A stretch of DNA of 64,000 bases from Paenarthrobacter sp. DKR-5 (lineage in GTDB: Bacteria > Actinomycetota > Actinomycetes > Actinomycetales > Micrococcaceae): positions 372,001-436,000 of the forward strand of contig NZ_JAHBOI010000003.1 in assembly GCF_018531425.1 (NCBI RefSeq). The letters run 5' to 3'. Below the pieces are notes generated by a model. The model was not told where the DNA came from and searched no databases. It saw only the letters and a program-made list of their open reading frames with translations. Position 1 is the stretch's first letter. Every line of letters begins with the position of its first letter. This document shows positions 29,599 to 37,958 of this stretch, in pieces. The position numbers were made by a program, and so were the translations under genes.

Positions 29599-30563
29599 CG
29601 GGTGCCTGCCGCCGCGCGCAGCACGCCGGCAGCAAGCCCGGTCGCTTCCAAACGCACGGCGCGGGAAAGCAATGACGGGTCGAGTTCGACGCCGCCGGCC
29701 AGGTGCCGGTCGTAGCTCAACGGCATCGCCGGCGTGCCCTCGCGCTCCAGCCTGCGAGCCTCGGCAGCGGCGTTGAAGGGCGACGCCGCGTCGGTGGCGC
29801 CCAGGACGGTCAGCAGCGGGATGCGGGCGCGCTGCGGGTCGGCTGCCCAGGCGCGGGCGTGCCACCGCGCATCGGCCAAGCCGGCGACGCTGGCGGGGGC
29901 CACGAAGACAGCGGCGTGCGCGGTGGCGAGGATGCCTCCGGCCGTCAGGGGGCTGCCGGCGTCGACGACGGTGATCGGGCAGTAGCGGGAGAGAGCACTG
30001 CTCACCTCGGGCAGGAACGGCTCCGAGCCCGGGCCGCTTCCGGCGGCCCAGAGATTGTCCTCGGCGGCCGCGAGCAGCCGTCCGAGCTCGGCCCTGTCGG
30101 CGGGCAGCCGCCCTCCCAGCGCCGCGGAAACGTCCCGCACGTCCGGCAGGGCGTCCAGGCCCAGGCGCAGGCCCAGGGTGCCACGGCCGAAGGTCGCGTC
30201 AACGGCGGCGACGCCGTCCTGCCGCAGCGACGCGTAAACCCGGGCGAGCAGGGCCGTCACCGTGGTGCGTCCCGAGCCTCCGCGGGTGCCGAGCACGGCG
30301 ATCCGACGCCCGGTGGTGACGGGGATCTGGGCGCCGGCTGCCGCCTCCGCCAGCAACTGCGGGTACTCGTCGGACCGGAAGGTGCCCGCGAGCGAGCGCA
30401 GCAGCACCGTGCCCCGGGGTTCGGCCGGCCTGGTCCGCAGCACGCGGCGCAGCCGGTCGCTGCCGGATTCGAAACCATCGTCGGCCACACCGGTGCCGGC
30501 CGCGCCGCGCGAAGCGCGCAGGTCCTGCCGGCGGGGTGGCGGGGAGCTCCACGGATCAGTCAT
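29595..30563 (-). CDS. ParA/MinD-like P-loop protein of the type VII locus
   Basis: The 322-residue protein has a MinD-like fold after an ~80-residue Arg-rich N-terminus. The P-loop reads GTRGGSGRTT (residues 92-101): both the signature Lys and the catalytic Lys of the deviant Walker A motif are Arg. Later segments (AVDATFGRGTLGLRLGL; ITVVDAGSPLTAGG) match MinD switch regions. EspI-like ATPases of this kind sit next to EccC and EccD in ESX loci and modulate secretion. ATP hydrolysis may be weak or absent here. It overlaps eccC by four bases. Confidence 0.86.
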   Translation of the reverse strand: MTDPWSSPPPRRQDLRASRGAAGTGVADDGFESGSDRLRRVLRTRPAEPRGTVLLRSLAGTFRSDEYPQLLAEAAAGAQIPVTTGRRIAVLGTRGGSGRTTVTALLARVYASLRQDGVAAVDATFGRGTLGLRLGLDALPDVRDVSAALGGRLPADRAELGRLLAAAEDNLWAAGSGPGSEPFLPEVSSALSRYCPITVVDAGSPLTAGGILATAHAAVFVAPASVAGLADARWHARAWAADPQRARIPLLTVLGATDAASPFNAAAEARRLEREGTPAMPLSYDRHLAGGVELDPSLLSRAVRLEATGLAAGVLRAAAGTR

Positions 30564-30590
30564 GGCTGTCCTTTTCCTGTCTTTCGGGCC

Positions 30591-31910
30591 TCACCCGAAG
30601 CTTCGAACCAGCTGGGCGAAGACACCGAACATGCCGATCAGCAGCGGAACCGACGCCAGGACGGCCACGCTCTCCAGCCGGTTGGCCAGCAGCCGGAACC
30701 TGGCGCTGACATGGTCCGGCAGATCCAGCTGCATCGCCGTCATCATGCCGGCCGCGAGCAGGACCAGCAGGACAGCGGGCAGCCAGGGCAGCGCCGGAAG
30801 GAACGCTGGCAGCGCCAGGGCGAGCCCGACCGTCCCGGCGCCGGCGGCGGCGTAGAGGCTCAGCCGCTCGGCGGCCAGCGGGAACGCACGGGCCCGCAGC
30901 GCCGTCGCCAGGGTGAGGGCCAGCAGGAGCGGCAGGCTCCAGGCGCGCGCCCCGGCGCCGCCGGAGAGCAGCAGCAGGCCGATGGCAATCGATGCGGCGC
31001 ACAGCACGGTGCCCAAGGTGAGGCTGCGGTGTGCGGACTGGATGGCGGTGAGCGCGTCAACACGGCCGGGCAGGCCCCCGTTCGCGCGGCGGTCGTCCAG
31101 TGCCGCCAAGCCGGAGCTGGAGAGCGCCATGCGCGGCAGCAGGCCCAGGACCAGGATGCTGAGCAGTGCGGCCACCCCGCCTGACCTCGGACCGTCGCCG
31201 GCCAGCAGCGCGGTCACTGCCCAGAGGGCGGTGAGCAGAGCGAGGATGGACGCGGCGCTGAAGAGCGGCCGCGGCCGGCGCGCGGCGAGGCCCAGCGCCG
31301 CCAGGGCAACGGTGCTCAATGCCGCAATGAGGATCGCCTTTTCCGGTCCCGGCGCGGCCAGCTGGAGGGTGCCGCCGAGACTGGTGAGCCAGCCGGCGCC
31401 GATCAGGGAGCGGCCCAGCGCCGGGAAGCTGCGTCCGCTTGCGGCGCCGGCCGCCAGGAACAGCACCCCGAGCGCGAGCAGCAGCCACCAGGCCTGCGCC
31501 CCGGCAAGACCGAGCAGGATGCAGGAGGCGCCCGCGAGCGAGGCGGCGGCGACGGTTGCGGCGGTTGCCCGGCGGTAACGGTCGGCCCAGCGGCCGGCGA
31601 CCGCGTCGGCTTCCTCGACGACGGCGTCCGTGACGTCGTAGATCACCGGCGGCGGGGGAGCATCGGCGGCGTTGAACAGGGTCAGCACCGCGCCGTCGAG
31701 GACGCCGGCCTCCTGCAGCGTGGCGCCGGCATCGAGCGGGTCGCCGGCCGAGGTGACGAGGACCTTTTCCGCCACCTCCTGGCGCGGGCTGTCCTGCAGC
31801 AGGTTGAGGATCTGGGGCACGAGCAGGCCCACCGGCTGTTCCGAGGGCAGCAGCAGGTCCAGATGCCGGCTCGATCCGAGCAGGGTCACCCTGGTGAAAG
31901 CGAAGGCCAT
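30591..31910 (-). CDS. eccD: Type VII secretion integral membrane protein EccD
   Basis: The ATG at 31910 gives 439 residues. Residues 1-80 form a ubiquitin-like (YukD) domain (FTRVTLLGSSRHLDLLLPSE, later LLQDSPRQEV, VLTLFNAADAPPPPVIYD). The rest contains about eleven hydrophobic helices starting at residue 115. This is the layout and length of EccD, the central channel-associated membrane subunit. The gene ends 27 bases before the MinD-like gene and starts just after the small membrane protein gene. Confidence 0.93.
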   Translation of the reverse strand: MAFAFTRVTLLGSSRHLDLLLPSEQPVGLLVPQILNLLQDSPRQEVAEKVLVTSAGDPLDAGATLQEAGVLDGAVLTLFNAADAPPPPVIYDVTDAVVEEADAVAGRWADRYRRATAATVAAASLAGASCILLGLAGAQAWWLLLALGVLFLAAGAASGRSFPALGRSLIGAGWLTSLGGTLQLAAPGPEKAILIAALSTVALAALGLAARRPRPLFSAASILALLTALWAVTALLAGDGPRSGGVAALLSILVLGLLPRMALSSSGLAALDDRRANGGLPGRVDALTAIQSAHRSLTLGTVLCAASIAIGLLLLSGGAGARAWSLPLLLALTLATALRARAFPLAAERLSLYAAAGAGTVGLALALPAFLPALPWLPAVLLVLLAAGMMTAMQLDLPDHVSARFRLLANRLESVAVLASVPLLIGMFGVFAQLVRSFG

Positions 31911-31915
31911 CAGGC

Positions 31916-32212
31916 TCAAGCCCCTGTCCGGGCCGCGCTCAGCGGATCCTCGCCGGGACGGTGTGTCTGTTCCAAGGACGACGGGCTCCTTTGTTGCTGC
32001 TGGTGCTGCTGTGCCAACAGGTTGCTGATGAAGGAATAGCCCACGCACACTGCGGCAATCAGGGCCGCGACGGCGACGCTGAAAAGGAACAGCCGTACGC
32101 TGTCCTGCCAGCGGCGCTGCAAGGGGTTGCTGCCGTAGAGCAGCGCGGTGGTTAGCCTGCCGCGGCGCACAGCCACGGATTCGATCAGCTGATTGTCGTA
32201 GTCGTTCGGCAC
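31916..32212 (-). CDS. Small single-helix membrane protein leading the type VII operon
   Basis: I chose GTG at 32212, preceded by AGGAAGGGGG, over ATGs at 32230 and 32245. The 98-residue protein has a basic N-terminus, a motif RRWQDSVRLFLFSVAVAALI containing the single membrane helix (about residues 33-60), and a polar Gln-rich tail (QQHQQQQR). Topology and the R-R-W-x-D element before the helix recall the N-terminal anchor of EccB, but the periplasmic domain of EccB is absent. It is the first gene of the eccD-eccC operon. Its identity is unknown. Confidence 0.72.
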   Translation of the reverse strand: MPNDYDNQLIESVAVRRGRLTTALLYGSNPLQRRWQDSVRLFLFSVAVAALIAAVCVGYSFISNLLAQQHQQQQRSPSSLEQTHRPGEDPLSAARTGA

Positions 32213-32284
32213 GCAGGCCCCCTTCCTGAACATGTTCCGCTCCATATCCTTACATCAATTGCGCTTCCTCCGCCGCCTCCGGGG

Positions 32285-32320
32285 CCGCCTCTGATGGGTA
32301 GAACTCCCCATCAGAGGCGG
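32285..32320. promoter_or_regulatory. Perfect 14-bp inverted repeat between divergent type VII operons
   Basis: CCGCCTCTGATGGG (32285-32298) and CCCATCAGAGGCGG (32307-32320) are exact complements around an 8-base loop. The element is 73 bases before the eccD-operon start and 117 bases before the first WXG100 gene. It could be an operator for both operons or an mRNA hairpin. No other structure is obvious in the 225-base gap. Confidence 0.7.
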
Positions 32321-32437
32321 TTGCCCTGCTTGGCCGCGTGCTGTTCGATGGATATACCGGCAGTTGGGGGAACGCCTGGACCCTGCTTCTCCTTCATGCC
32401 GCCGGCCCGACCCGCAGCGATTATGAAGGTGGCACCG

Positions 32438-32773
32438 ATGAAATTCGACATGGGCGCACAGACCCTGTCCACACTGACCCAGCAGACCGGCACGTCCAAC
32501 CAGGACCTCGGGCAGCTTGTCCGCAAGCTGGTCAACGACGTCGCGCCGCTGGAAGGCAAGTTCAACGGCCAAGGCCGCGCCAAGTTCGACGAGTTCAAGC
32601 ACCGTGCGGACGAGGTGGCCAACGAGCTCAACAGCGCGCTCGCCGCCATCCTCCAGGGCCAGGGTGACATGAACACCGCCTTCCAGACCGGTGACCAGGA
32701 GTCCGCGGACAACGCCTCGCAGACCCAGGGCCAGGCGGACTTCAGCGCCGCGGACTTCAAGTCCCGTCGCTAG
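32438..32773 (+). CDS. WXG100-family (ESAT-6-like) secreted protein
   Basis: The ATG at 32438 is preceded by AAGGTGG; ATG at 32423 is an alternative. The 111-residue product (MKFDMGAQTLSTLTQQ) is a helical hairpin of the size expected for WXG100 proteins. The turn reads KFNGQGRAKFDEF, so the Trp of W-x-G is Phe. The C-terminal region (ADNASQTQGQADFSAADFKSRR) may include the export signal; the usual YxxxD/E is not evident. It pairs with the following gene and is a probable EccC substrate. Confidence 0.88.
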   Translation: MKFDMGAQTLSTLTQQTGTSNQDLGQLVRKLVNDVAPLEGKFNGQGRAKFDEFKHRADEVANELNSALAAILQGQGDMNTAFQTGDQESADNASQTQGQADFSAADFKSRR

Positions 32774-32840
32774 AGCAACACACTTTCCCGCATTCCGTTA
32801 GCTGCGGCCGCGCCGGCCGCGAACGTTGAGAGGACCTACC

Positions 32841-33140
32841 GTGGACCGCATTTCGTATGACACGTCCGTTTCCAGTTCCGTCCAGTCGGACATCCAGTCC
32901 ACCATCGGCCAGCTTGAGGCGCTGATCGCCGAGCGCGAGAAGGCCGTCGCAGCCGCGATGGCCGACTACCAGGCCGACGGCGTCTCGGACGAGTACCAGG
33001 TGGTGGAGAACCGCTGGAAGAGCGCCGCCGGCGAAGTGAAGAACATCATCGCCCTGATCCGGCAGACGCTGGACCTGAATGACCAGACCGCCGCCAGCGC
33101 CGGCCAGAAGGCCCGCACCGCGGTCCAGAACATCGGCTAG
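32841..33140 (+). CDS. Second ESAT-6-like small secreted protein
   Basis: GTG at 32841 with GAGAGGA six bases upstream gives 99 residues (VDRISYDTSVSSSVQSDIQS). It is entirely helical with a long N-terminal helix, a polar turn (DYQADGVSDEYQ) and a second helix containing ENRWKSAAGEV. It lacks W-x-G at the turn but matches the pore-forming ESAT-6-like proteins that travel with a WXG100 partner. It is 67 bases after the first member, likely forming a heterodimer exported by the EccC/EccD system. Confidence 0.84.
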   Translation: MDRISYDTSVSSSVQSDIQSTIGQLEALIAEREKAVAAAMADYQADGVSDEYQVVENRWKSAAGEVKNIIALIRQTLDLNDQTAASAGQKARTAVQNIG

Positions 33141-33181
33141 CAGCCCCCCGGCCCCTCCGGCCGGCCCGAGGAAGGAAGACC

Positions 33182-33556
33182 GTGTCGTTTGACGTGTCCA
33201 CCAGCGCCGTCGTCGGCGTGCTCAACGAAGTGAACCCGAAGCTGCAGTCCTACCAGGAACTGTTCCAGACTTTCGGCGAGAACATCCAGGCGCTGGCTGA
33301 AGCGACCAAAGCCGAACCCGTCGGCACCGCGCTGCAGGGTGTCTCCGGCAAGGCCTTCCAGCCCGCCATGAGCAACGTCGCCGGGCGCACCGGAAACGCG
33401 GTGAACGCCGTCAACGAGGTGCTGCGCATCCTCACCTCGGCAGACCAGCACATGTCGGCGACGGCACGGCAGTCGGCGGCCAAAGCCGCGCAGGCCAAGG
33501 CGGACGACGCGCCCGAGCCCGTGGCCTCCGGTCCGGGAAGCAGCCGGGTCCGATGA
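33182..33556 (+). CDS. Small helical type VII-associated protein, DUF6507-like
   Basis: GTG at 33182 with GGAAGG upstream gives 124 residues. The sequence (MSFDVSTSAVVGVLNEVNPK... NEVLRILTSADQHMSATARQ) is a three-helix bundle type seen immediately before large type VII toxins. Its stop overlaps the toxin start (ATGA), so it is probably a co-exported partner or targeting factor for the toxin. The family name is from memory of similar small proteins and is tentative. Confidence 0.78.
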   Translation: MSFDVSTSAVVGVLNEVNPKLQSYQELFQTFGENIQALAEATKAEPVGTALQGVSGKAFQPAMSNVAGRTGNAVNAVNEVLRILTSADQHMSATARQSAAKAAQAKADDAPEPVASGPGSSRVR

Positions 33557-35988
33557 CCTACGACATCGCGAAATTCGAAGAGAACCTGCCGGACCCCGAA
33601 ACCGTCCGCAGCGCCGGCACGGCCCTGAAGGCAACCGCCGGCAAGATCCACACCGCCGCGCACGCCTCCTCCGCGAGCTGGAACAAGCTCAAAAGTGCAG
33701 GCGTGTACTCGGCGCCGGGGGACGAGATCGTCTTCAGCGCGTTCGTCCCGGTCACCTCCGCGGCCCAGGACCTCCAGGACGACGTCGCCGCCGTCAAGAC
33801 GGCGACCGACGCCTACGCCCACGTGGTCGACACGCTCAAGATCCGGCTCAACGACATCAAAGCCAGCGCCGCGTCCTTTGAGTCGAAGATCGCCGGCCGC
33901 TCCCGCGACGACTGGGACGACGACCAGGACCTGGTGGCCGAGGAACAGGGGATCATCGACGGCCTCGACGGGCTGTACGCGGACCTGACGGCAGCCCAGC
34001 GCGACTGCGCGAACGCGATCAACGGCGTTTACGGCGGCCCCACCTACGTGCTCACCACGCAGGAAGGGCCCAAGGCCGGGCAGATCGCCTACGGCTACAC
34101 GAAAGAGCAGTTGAACTCCGCTGCCGCCGAGGGGAACATTCCGTGGGGCAAGCCCACCGAGTGGGATAAACCCTGGTACCGCGACGCGTGGGACGGCATC
34201 TCCTCCTTCGGCAAGGGCGTCTGGAGCGGCATCACGGGCACCGTGTCGGGTCTTTGGAACATGGTGAACGTCACCGACATGGACACCTTCAAGGCGACGT
34301 GGACGGGGTTGGGAAAGCTGGCCTTCAACGTGGCGATCGTCAGCTCCCCGGTGGCGCAGATTGCCCTGCGGGCGACCGGCCACTCAGACATCGTGGACAA
34401 GGCCGGCACCGAGCTGCTCGCCGTCGGCAAGGCCGCGATCCACTGGGATGACTGGAAGCGGGATCCGGCGTACGCCGCCGGAGCCACCAGCTTCGACCTG
34501 GCCACCATCCTGCTCACCGCCGGCGGCGGTGCCGTCGCCAAGACCGGCTCGATCGCGGGCAAGGTTGCGGAGATCGGCAACGCTTCGGGCAAGGTCGCCG
34601 AGGTGCTCAACGCTGCGAAGATCACCAAGGCGGCCGGTCTCACTGTCAAGGCGATCGACATCGGCCAGTCGCTGAAGATCAAGTCCATCACCATCGTGAC
34701 CGACGCCGGCAGGACCGTCATCGGGAAGGTCGGCGCGCTGCCGGCGAAGGTCGAGCACTACCTGGGCGAAACCGGCCTCATCCGGGAGCCCGCTTTCGCC
34801 GGCGCCCCGCGGATGAGTCCGGTCTCCACCGCGGAACACTTCGCTTCCCGTCCCCATGTGTCACGGTTCGACGCCGAGGCACCCAAGCCCGCCGGCTCCG
34901 TCCCGGCGCACGGGCCGATCCACGATGCGCCGGAACACGCACCCGGGCGCCCGGCAGCTGCCGCGCACCACGCACCGGATGACGCCCGTCCCCGGCACGC
35001 CGCCGAGCACGCTCCTGAGCAGCACGCCCCTGAGCAGAACGCCCCCGTGCACCACCCGGACGCAGCGCACCACAACGAGGCCTCGCATTCGGCGGACCCG
35101 CATGGTGAGGACCCCAAGTCCACGGAACCGCACGGAGCGGATCCAGTGGACAACCGCGCGGGACGGCTCGTCCGCGATGCTTCCGGGGCTCCCGGCCAGG
35201 TTGTGTTCCGCGACGGCACCACCTTCGAGGTGACTACGTCCCTGGACAAGCTGCCCGGGCACACAGCCATGGAGGACCTGCGCGGCGGCCTCCACGCCGT
35301 CGGCAAGGACGAGAACTGGCTGCGCGGCGTCGTCGGGCACGAGGCGGAAAACCTGTCCACTTCCGACCTGCGGGCTCTGCTGGAAGTGCGCCGTTCCATC
35401 CCGGCCCCGGACGCGGGGACGATCATGCAGAAGATCACCCATCACCGTGGCGCCTTGTCGATGTTCGACCTCAACAACAAGTACCGGCGCAGTGCTGGCG
35501 GCTACGTCAGCAAGGCGGACCACACGTCAGCTTTGACGACGCCGGCCGAGGTCCACGACGGCCTGCGGCTCGACTACGAGAACCACGTGCCCGTTGACCA
35601 GCGCTCCTTCCGGCCGGACAACGAGAATCCCGTGTACGCCATTCGGTTCCGGACCGACGACGTGAACACTTTCCGCGTCGCGGACCAGCGCCTCCTCGAT
35701 GAACTGGCCAGGCGCGGCGTCGATGTCAAAGCGCCTGGCGGCTCGGACTTTGCGCCCGGTCACCCCGGCCTCGACTACACCCCGAACATGGGCCATGGCT
35801 TTACCGGGAGCACCGTGGACCACGCGCCCCTGGTCCCGGAATATAAGGTGGATGGGGGCGCTTTCTTCCAGCACGGCGCTGAAATGTGGGAGATCAACAA
35901 GTCCGGACGGGAAGTCCTGGTCGGGATTTTCGACCGGAATTTCGGTAAAGCCGGCGAGTGGAGAAGGGTGTTGAGCTCAGTTGACTAG
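33553..35988 (+). CDS. Large type VII-secreted protein, candidate polymorphic toxin
   Basis: The 811-residue protein has three parts. Residues 1-160 are a helical WXG/LXG-like targeting domain (SASWNKLKSAGVYSAPGDE). Residues 190-420 are a conserved middle with Trp-rich and Gly-rich hydrophobic segments (DGISSFGKGVWSGITGTVSG). After a His/Pro/Ala/Glu-rich linker (about 436-535) comes a C-terminal domain (540-811) ending with HAPLVPEYKVDGGAFF and GAEMWEINKSGREVLVGIFD. I do not recognise the C-terminal family; position and layout suggest a toxin active in other cells. It directly precedes immunity-like genes. Confidence 0.85.
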   Translation: MTYDIAKFEENLPDPETVRSAGTALKATAGKIHTAAHASSASWNKLKSAGVYSAPGDEIVFSAFVPVTSAAQDLQDDVAAVKTATDAYAHVVDTLKIRLNDIKASAASFESKIAGRSRDDWDDDQDLVAEEQGIIDGLDGLYADLTAAQRDCANAINGVYGGPTYVLTTQEGPKAGQIAYGYTKEQLNSAAAEGNIPWGKPTEWDKPWYRDAWDGISSFGKGVWSGITGTVSGLWNMVNVTDMDTFKATWTGLGKLAFNVAIVSSPVAQIALRATGHSDIVDKAGTELLAVGKAAIHWDDWKRDPAYAAGATSFDLATILLTAGGGAVAKTGSIAGKVAEIGNASGKVAEVLNAAKITKAAGLTVKAIDIGQSLKIKSITIVTDAGRTVIGKVGALPAKVEHYLGETGLIREPAFAGAPRMSPVSTAEHFASRPHVSRFDAEAPKPAGSVPAHGPIHDAPEHAPGRPAAAAHHAPDDARPRHAAEHAPEQHAPEQNAPVHHPDAAHHNEASHSADPHGEDPKSTEPHGADPVDNRAGRLVRDASGAPGQVVFRDGTTFEVTTSLDKLPGHTAMEDLRGGLHAVGKDENWLRGVVGHEAENLSTSDLRALLEVRRSIPAPDAGTIMQKITHHRGALSMFDLNNKYRRSAGGYVSKADHTSALTTPAEVHDGLRLDYENHVPVDQRSFRPDNENPVYAIRFRTDDVNTFRVADQRLLDELARRGVDVKAPGGSDFAPGHPGLDYTPNMGHGFTGSTVDHAPLVPEYKVDGGAFFQHGAEMWEINKSGREVLVGIFDRNFGKAGEWRRVLSSVD

Positions 35989-36511
35989 ACTGCGCGCCGT
36001 ACCGCCGTTGACGCCGGAGCAGGCGGCATCGTCGGAGCCGGAAGAGCTTGAGGAGTTTATCCGTCACCCCGGCGATACCTGGGCGTCCGGCGGCTACCTG
36101 CAGTGGCGGGGGACCTTGTACGAGTATTACAGGATCGGCACCGACGTGTGGCTTGAGTACCGCGAAGCCGGTCACGCGCCGCAGGGCTGGGAAACCCGCC
36201 CCGGCTCGTACGACCCCCGTTCGGGGTTGTCCACCTTCCGCCGGCAGATCGCGCGGGATGAGATTGAACGCTACGTTCGAGTCACCACCAAAGGGATGTG
36301 GCACGGGTTTGAATTCCTTCTTGGCAAGTATGTCGAGGACGGCACGGTCATGACCTGGGGCGGTGGCCAGGAACTTGCGGACCTGATTGAGGCCGGAGGT
36401 GCTCCGCGCCTGGAGACATCGGACCGCGGGCGCAGCGTAACGGGCCTCCTGCCGTGGGCTGAGCTCTCCGACGTCCGCCAGGAAATGAAGGAAGAGCCGC
36501 TGCCGTGGTGA
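35981..36511 (+). CDS. Probable immunity protein for the type VII toxin
   Basis: A TTG at 35981 overlaps the toxin stop by eight bases and gives 176 residues. The protein appears to hold two related ~60-residue units. The first has LQWRGTLYEYY, then GHAPQGWE and RRQIARDEIE; the second has MWHGFEFLLGKY, then TGLLPWAELSDVRQE. Immunity proteins are normally encoded directly after the toxin and stay in the cytoplasm; no signal or membrane helix is seen. A degenerate relative follows 21 bases later. The function is inferred from position only. Confidence 0.75.
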   Translation: MTRLRAVPPLTPEQAASSEPEELEEFIRHPGDTWASGGYLQWRGTLYEYYRIGTDVWLEYREAGHAPQGWETRPGSYDPRSGLSTFRRQIARDEIERYVRVTTKGMWHGFEFLLGKYVEDGTVMTWGGGQELADLIEAGGAPRLETSDRGRSVTGLLPWAELSDVRQEMKEEPLPW

Positions 36512-36532
36512 ATCCTCCGGCCGGGCAGGCAC

Positions 36533-36899
36533 ATGCGTCTTCCTGACGGCACCCGGCTGCAGGGAGCGTACGGCCGTTGGCGGGGCGCAGAGTACGAATT
36601 GGGGCCGGTCCAAGCGGACGGAACCGTCGTCCTCAAACACCATGGGGAGAACGCCCCTGAGGGATTCGAAAAGGTAAGCAGCCACCGCGAATTTCCCATC
36701 CCGGACGTGTACTGGCGAAAAGTTCCCCGCTCGGAGATTGATTCCCCGGTTACCGTGATTTGTCGGGGCACTTGGGTCGTGCAAGGCCGCCAGGACCATG
36801 CCCCCGTGGGACCGCGGCCGATCCGTGGTGGGCGTCCTGCCATGGGCAGAGATTTCAGATGTCCGACAGGAAATGGAAGAACTCCCCCTCCCGTGGTAG
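36533..36899 (+). pseudogene. Broken paralogue of the immunity gene
   Basis: Starting at ATG 36533, the first unit is intact and related to the preceding protein (GAYGRWRGAEYEL, ENAPEGFE, VYWRKVPRSEI, RGTWVVQG). Around 36785-36810 most of the second unit is lost and the frame shifts. The homologous ending resumes in another frame as DRGRSVVGVLPWAEISDVRQ and terminates at 36899, matching the parent's ending almost exactly. Read in the original frame the product would run on to 36949 with a nonsense tail. It is a decayed duplicate. Confidence 0.8.
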
Positions 36900-37049
36900 C
36901 TCCTCGATCCAAGGCTTCCTATACGGCGGCATCGCCTTCGCCGGGCTGACCGGGATCCGGGACGAGATCGCTCCGTTCGCGCTGCCGGGGGCCCCGCACC
37001 ATCGGTGATGAGCATGGTTGACTAGGTCCAGGACTAGGTGAGGAACTTG
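36900..37049. other. Short remnant-like spacer in the immunity cluster
   Basis: About 150 bases between the broken immunity gene and the next gene contain no convincing coding sequence. GGTTGACTAG at 37016-37025 resembles CAGTTGACTAG at the toxin stop (35978-35988), so this may be the scar of another duplicated unit. GAGGA ahead of 37050 serves as the ribosome site of the next gene. Confidence 0.4.
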
Positions 37050-37949
37050 ATGATTTTCCAGAAGGCGTTGAGCCCGGCGCAGGTGTCGATGCTGGTCGAA
37101 GGCAACCGGGACACGGTCTCGGGATTCGTCCTGAACGCTTCGGACGTGCGCGGCGCCATGACGCCGGCTGCGCTCTTCCAGGCTCATGGACTTGGGTTCC
37201 CCGGTTCCCCGTGGGCTGGCGTGCAGCCCGAGTACCTGGACGTCCTGCGCTTCAGCGAGCCTCCGGCGATCTACCTTCACGCGCCGGTCACGCCGGAGTT
37301 CGTGGACCGTCCGCCCTTCACGGGCACCGGATTCACTACATGGAACGGCGACGGCGTGGCCCCGCTGTACTTCCTTGACGAGGCGCGCATTCCCGCCGGG
37401 GCCGAGCTGTGGCGGATCAGGACGGATCACCCCGAGGAGCTGCTGGCCGTCTACCGGGACGTCGCAGCCGGCTGGGCCGTCGTCGAAGGCGCCCCGCTGG
37501 ACGCGCCGCGGGAGAACATCCCGGAGATCATCATGGGCTGGGTGGCGGTCTGGGACGGGTACCGCTTCAGCGCCGACCCGGTCAAGGACAACACCGCCGT
37601 CGTCCTGGCCGCCCTCAGCGAACCACCCGCAGGGGTGACGGGCTTTACCCGCACCGGCCGCGGCTGCTGGCGGCGGGAAGTTCCGGTCGGAGAGCTGGAC
37701 GATCTGTTCGAGCTCAACGCCACCTGCCGCTGGCAGGGCCAGCCCTTCCGGATCACGGCAGTCGGTGAGAGCGGGGACGGGCAGCGGCTCTTCCGGTTGT
37801 TCTACGCCGGGCACAACGCCGACACAGCCGAGAGCCTGCGGCTGAACAAGGCCGACGCCGGCGTGTACTGGACCGTCGTGCCCGAGACCGAAGCGACCGA
37901 CGTCGAGCTGGTCCAGAACACAATCCGCGGCCTGCTGCCGCAGGGCTAG
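37050..37949 (+). CDS. Immunity-cluster protein with two immunity-like repeats
   Basis: ATG at 37050 (GAGG seven bases upstream) gives 299 residues; GTG at 37038 is an alternative. Residues 1-165 are a domain I do not recognise. After that come two consecutive ~60-residue units similar in pattern to the upstream immunity protein. The first has VWDGYRFSAD, EPPAGVTGF and WRREVPVGEL; the second has WQGQPFRITA, LFYAGHNADT and VYWTVVPETE. It is soluble and probably belongs to the same immunity family, perhaps as an orphan or a fusion. Confidence 0.72.
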   Translation: MIFQKALSPAQVSMLVEGNRDTVSGFVLNASDVRGAMTPAALFQAHGLGFPGSPWAGVQPEYLDVLRFSEPPAIYLHAPVTPEFVDRPPFTGTGFTTWNGDGVAPLYFLDEARIPAGAELWRIRTDHPEELLAVYRDVAAGWAVVEGAPLDAPRENIPEIIMGWVAVWDGYRFSADPVKDNTAVVLAALSEPPAGVTGFTRTGRGCWRREVPVGELDDLFELNATCRWQGQPFRITAVGESGDGQRLFRLFYAGHNADTAESLRLNKADAGVYWTVVPETEATDVELVQNTIRGLLPQG

Positions 37950-37958
37950 GGGCGGGGC

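Noticed and set aside
35981..36511. ADP-ribosyltransferase assignment for the upstream toxin's C-terminal domain
   Set aside because: Weak resemblance to the R, S-T-S, E-x-E pattern was considered, but the spacing and the E-x-x-E do not fit well enough.
36900..37049. Short plus-strand frame between the immunity genes as a separate gene
   Set aside because: No ribosome site, no homology that I can see, and it overlaps the tail of the broken immunity copy.
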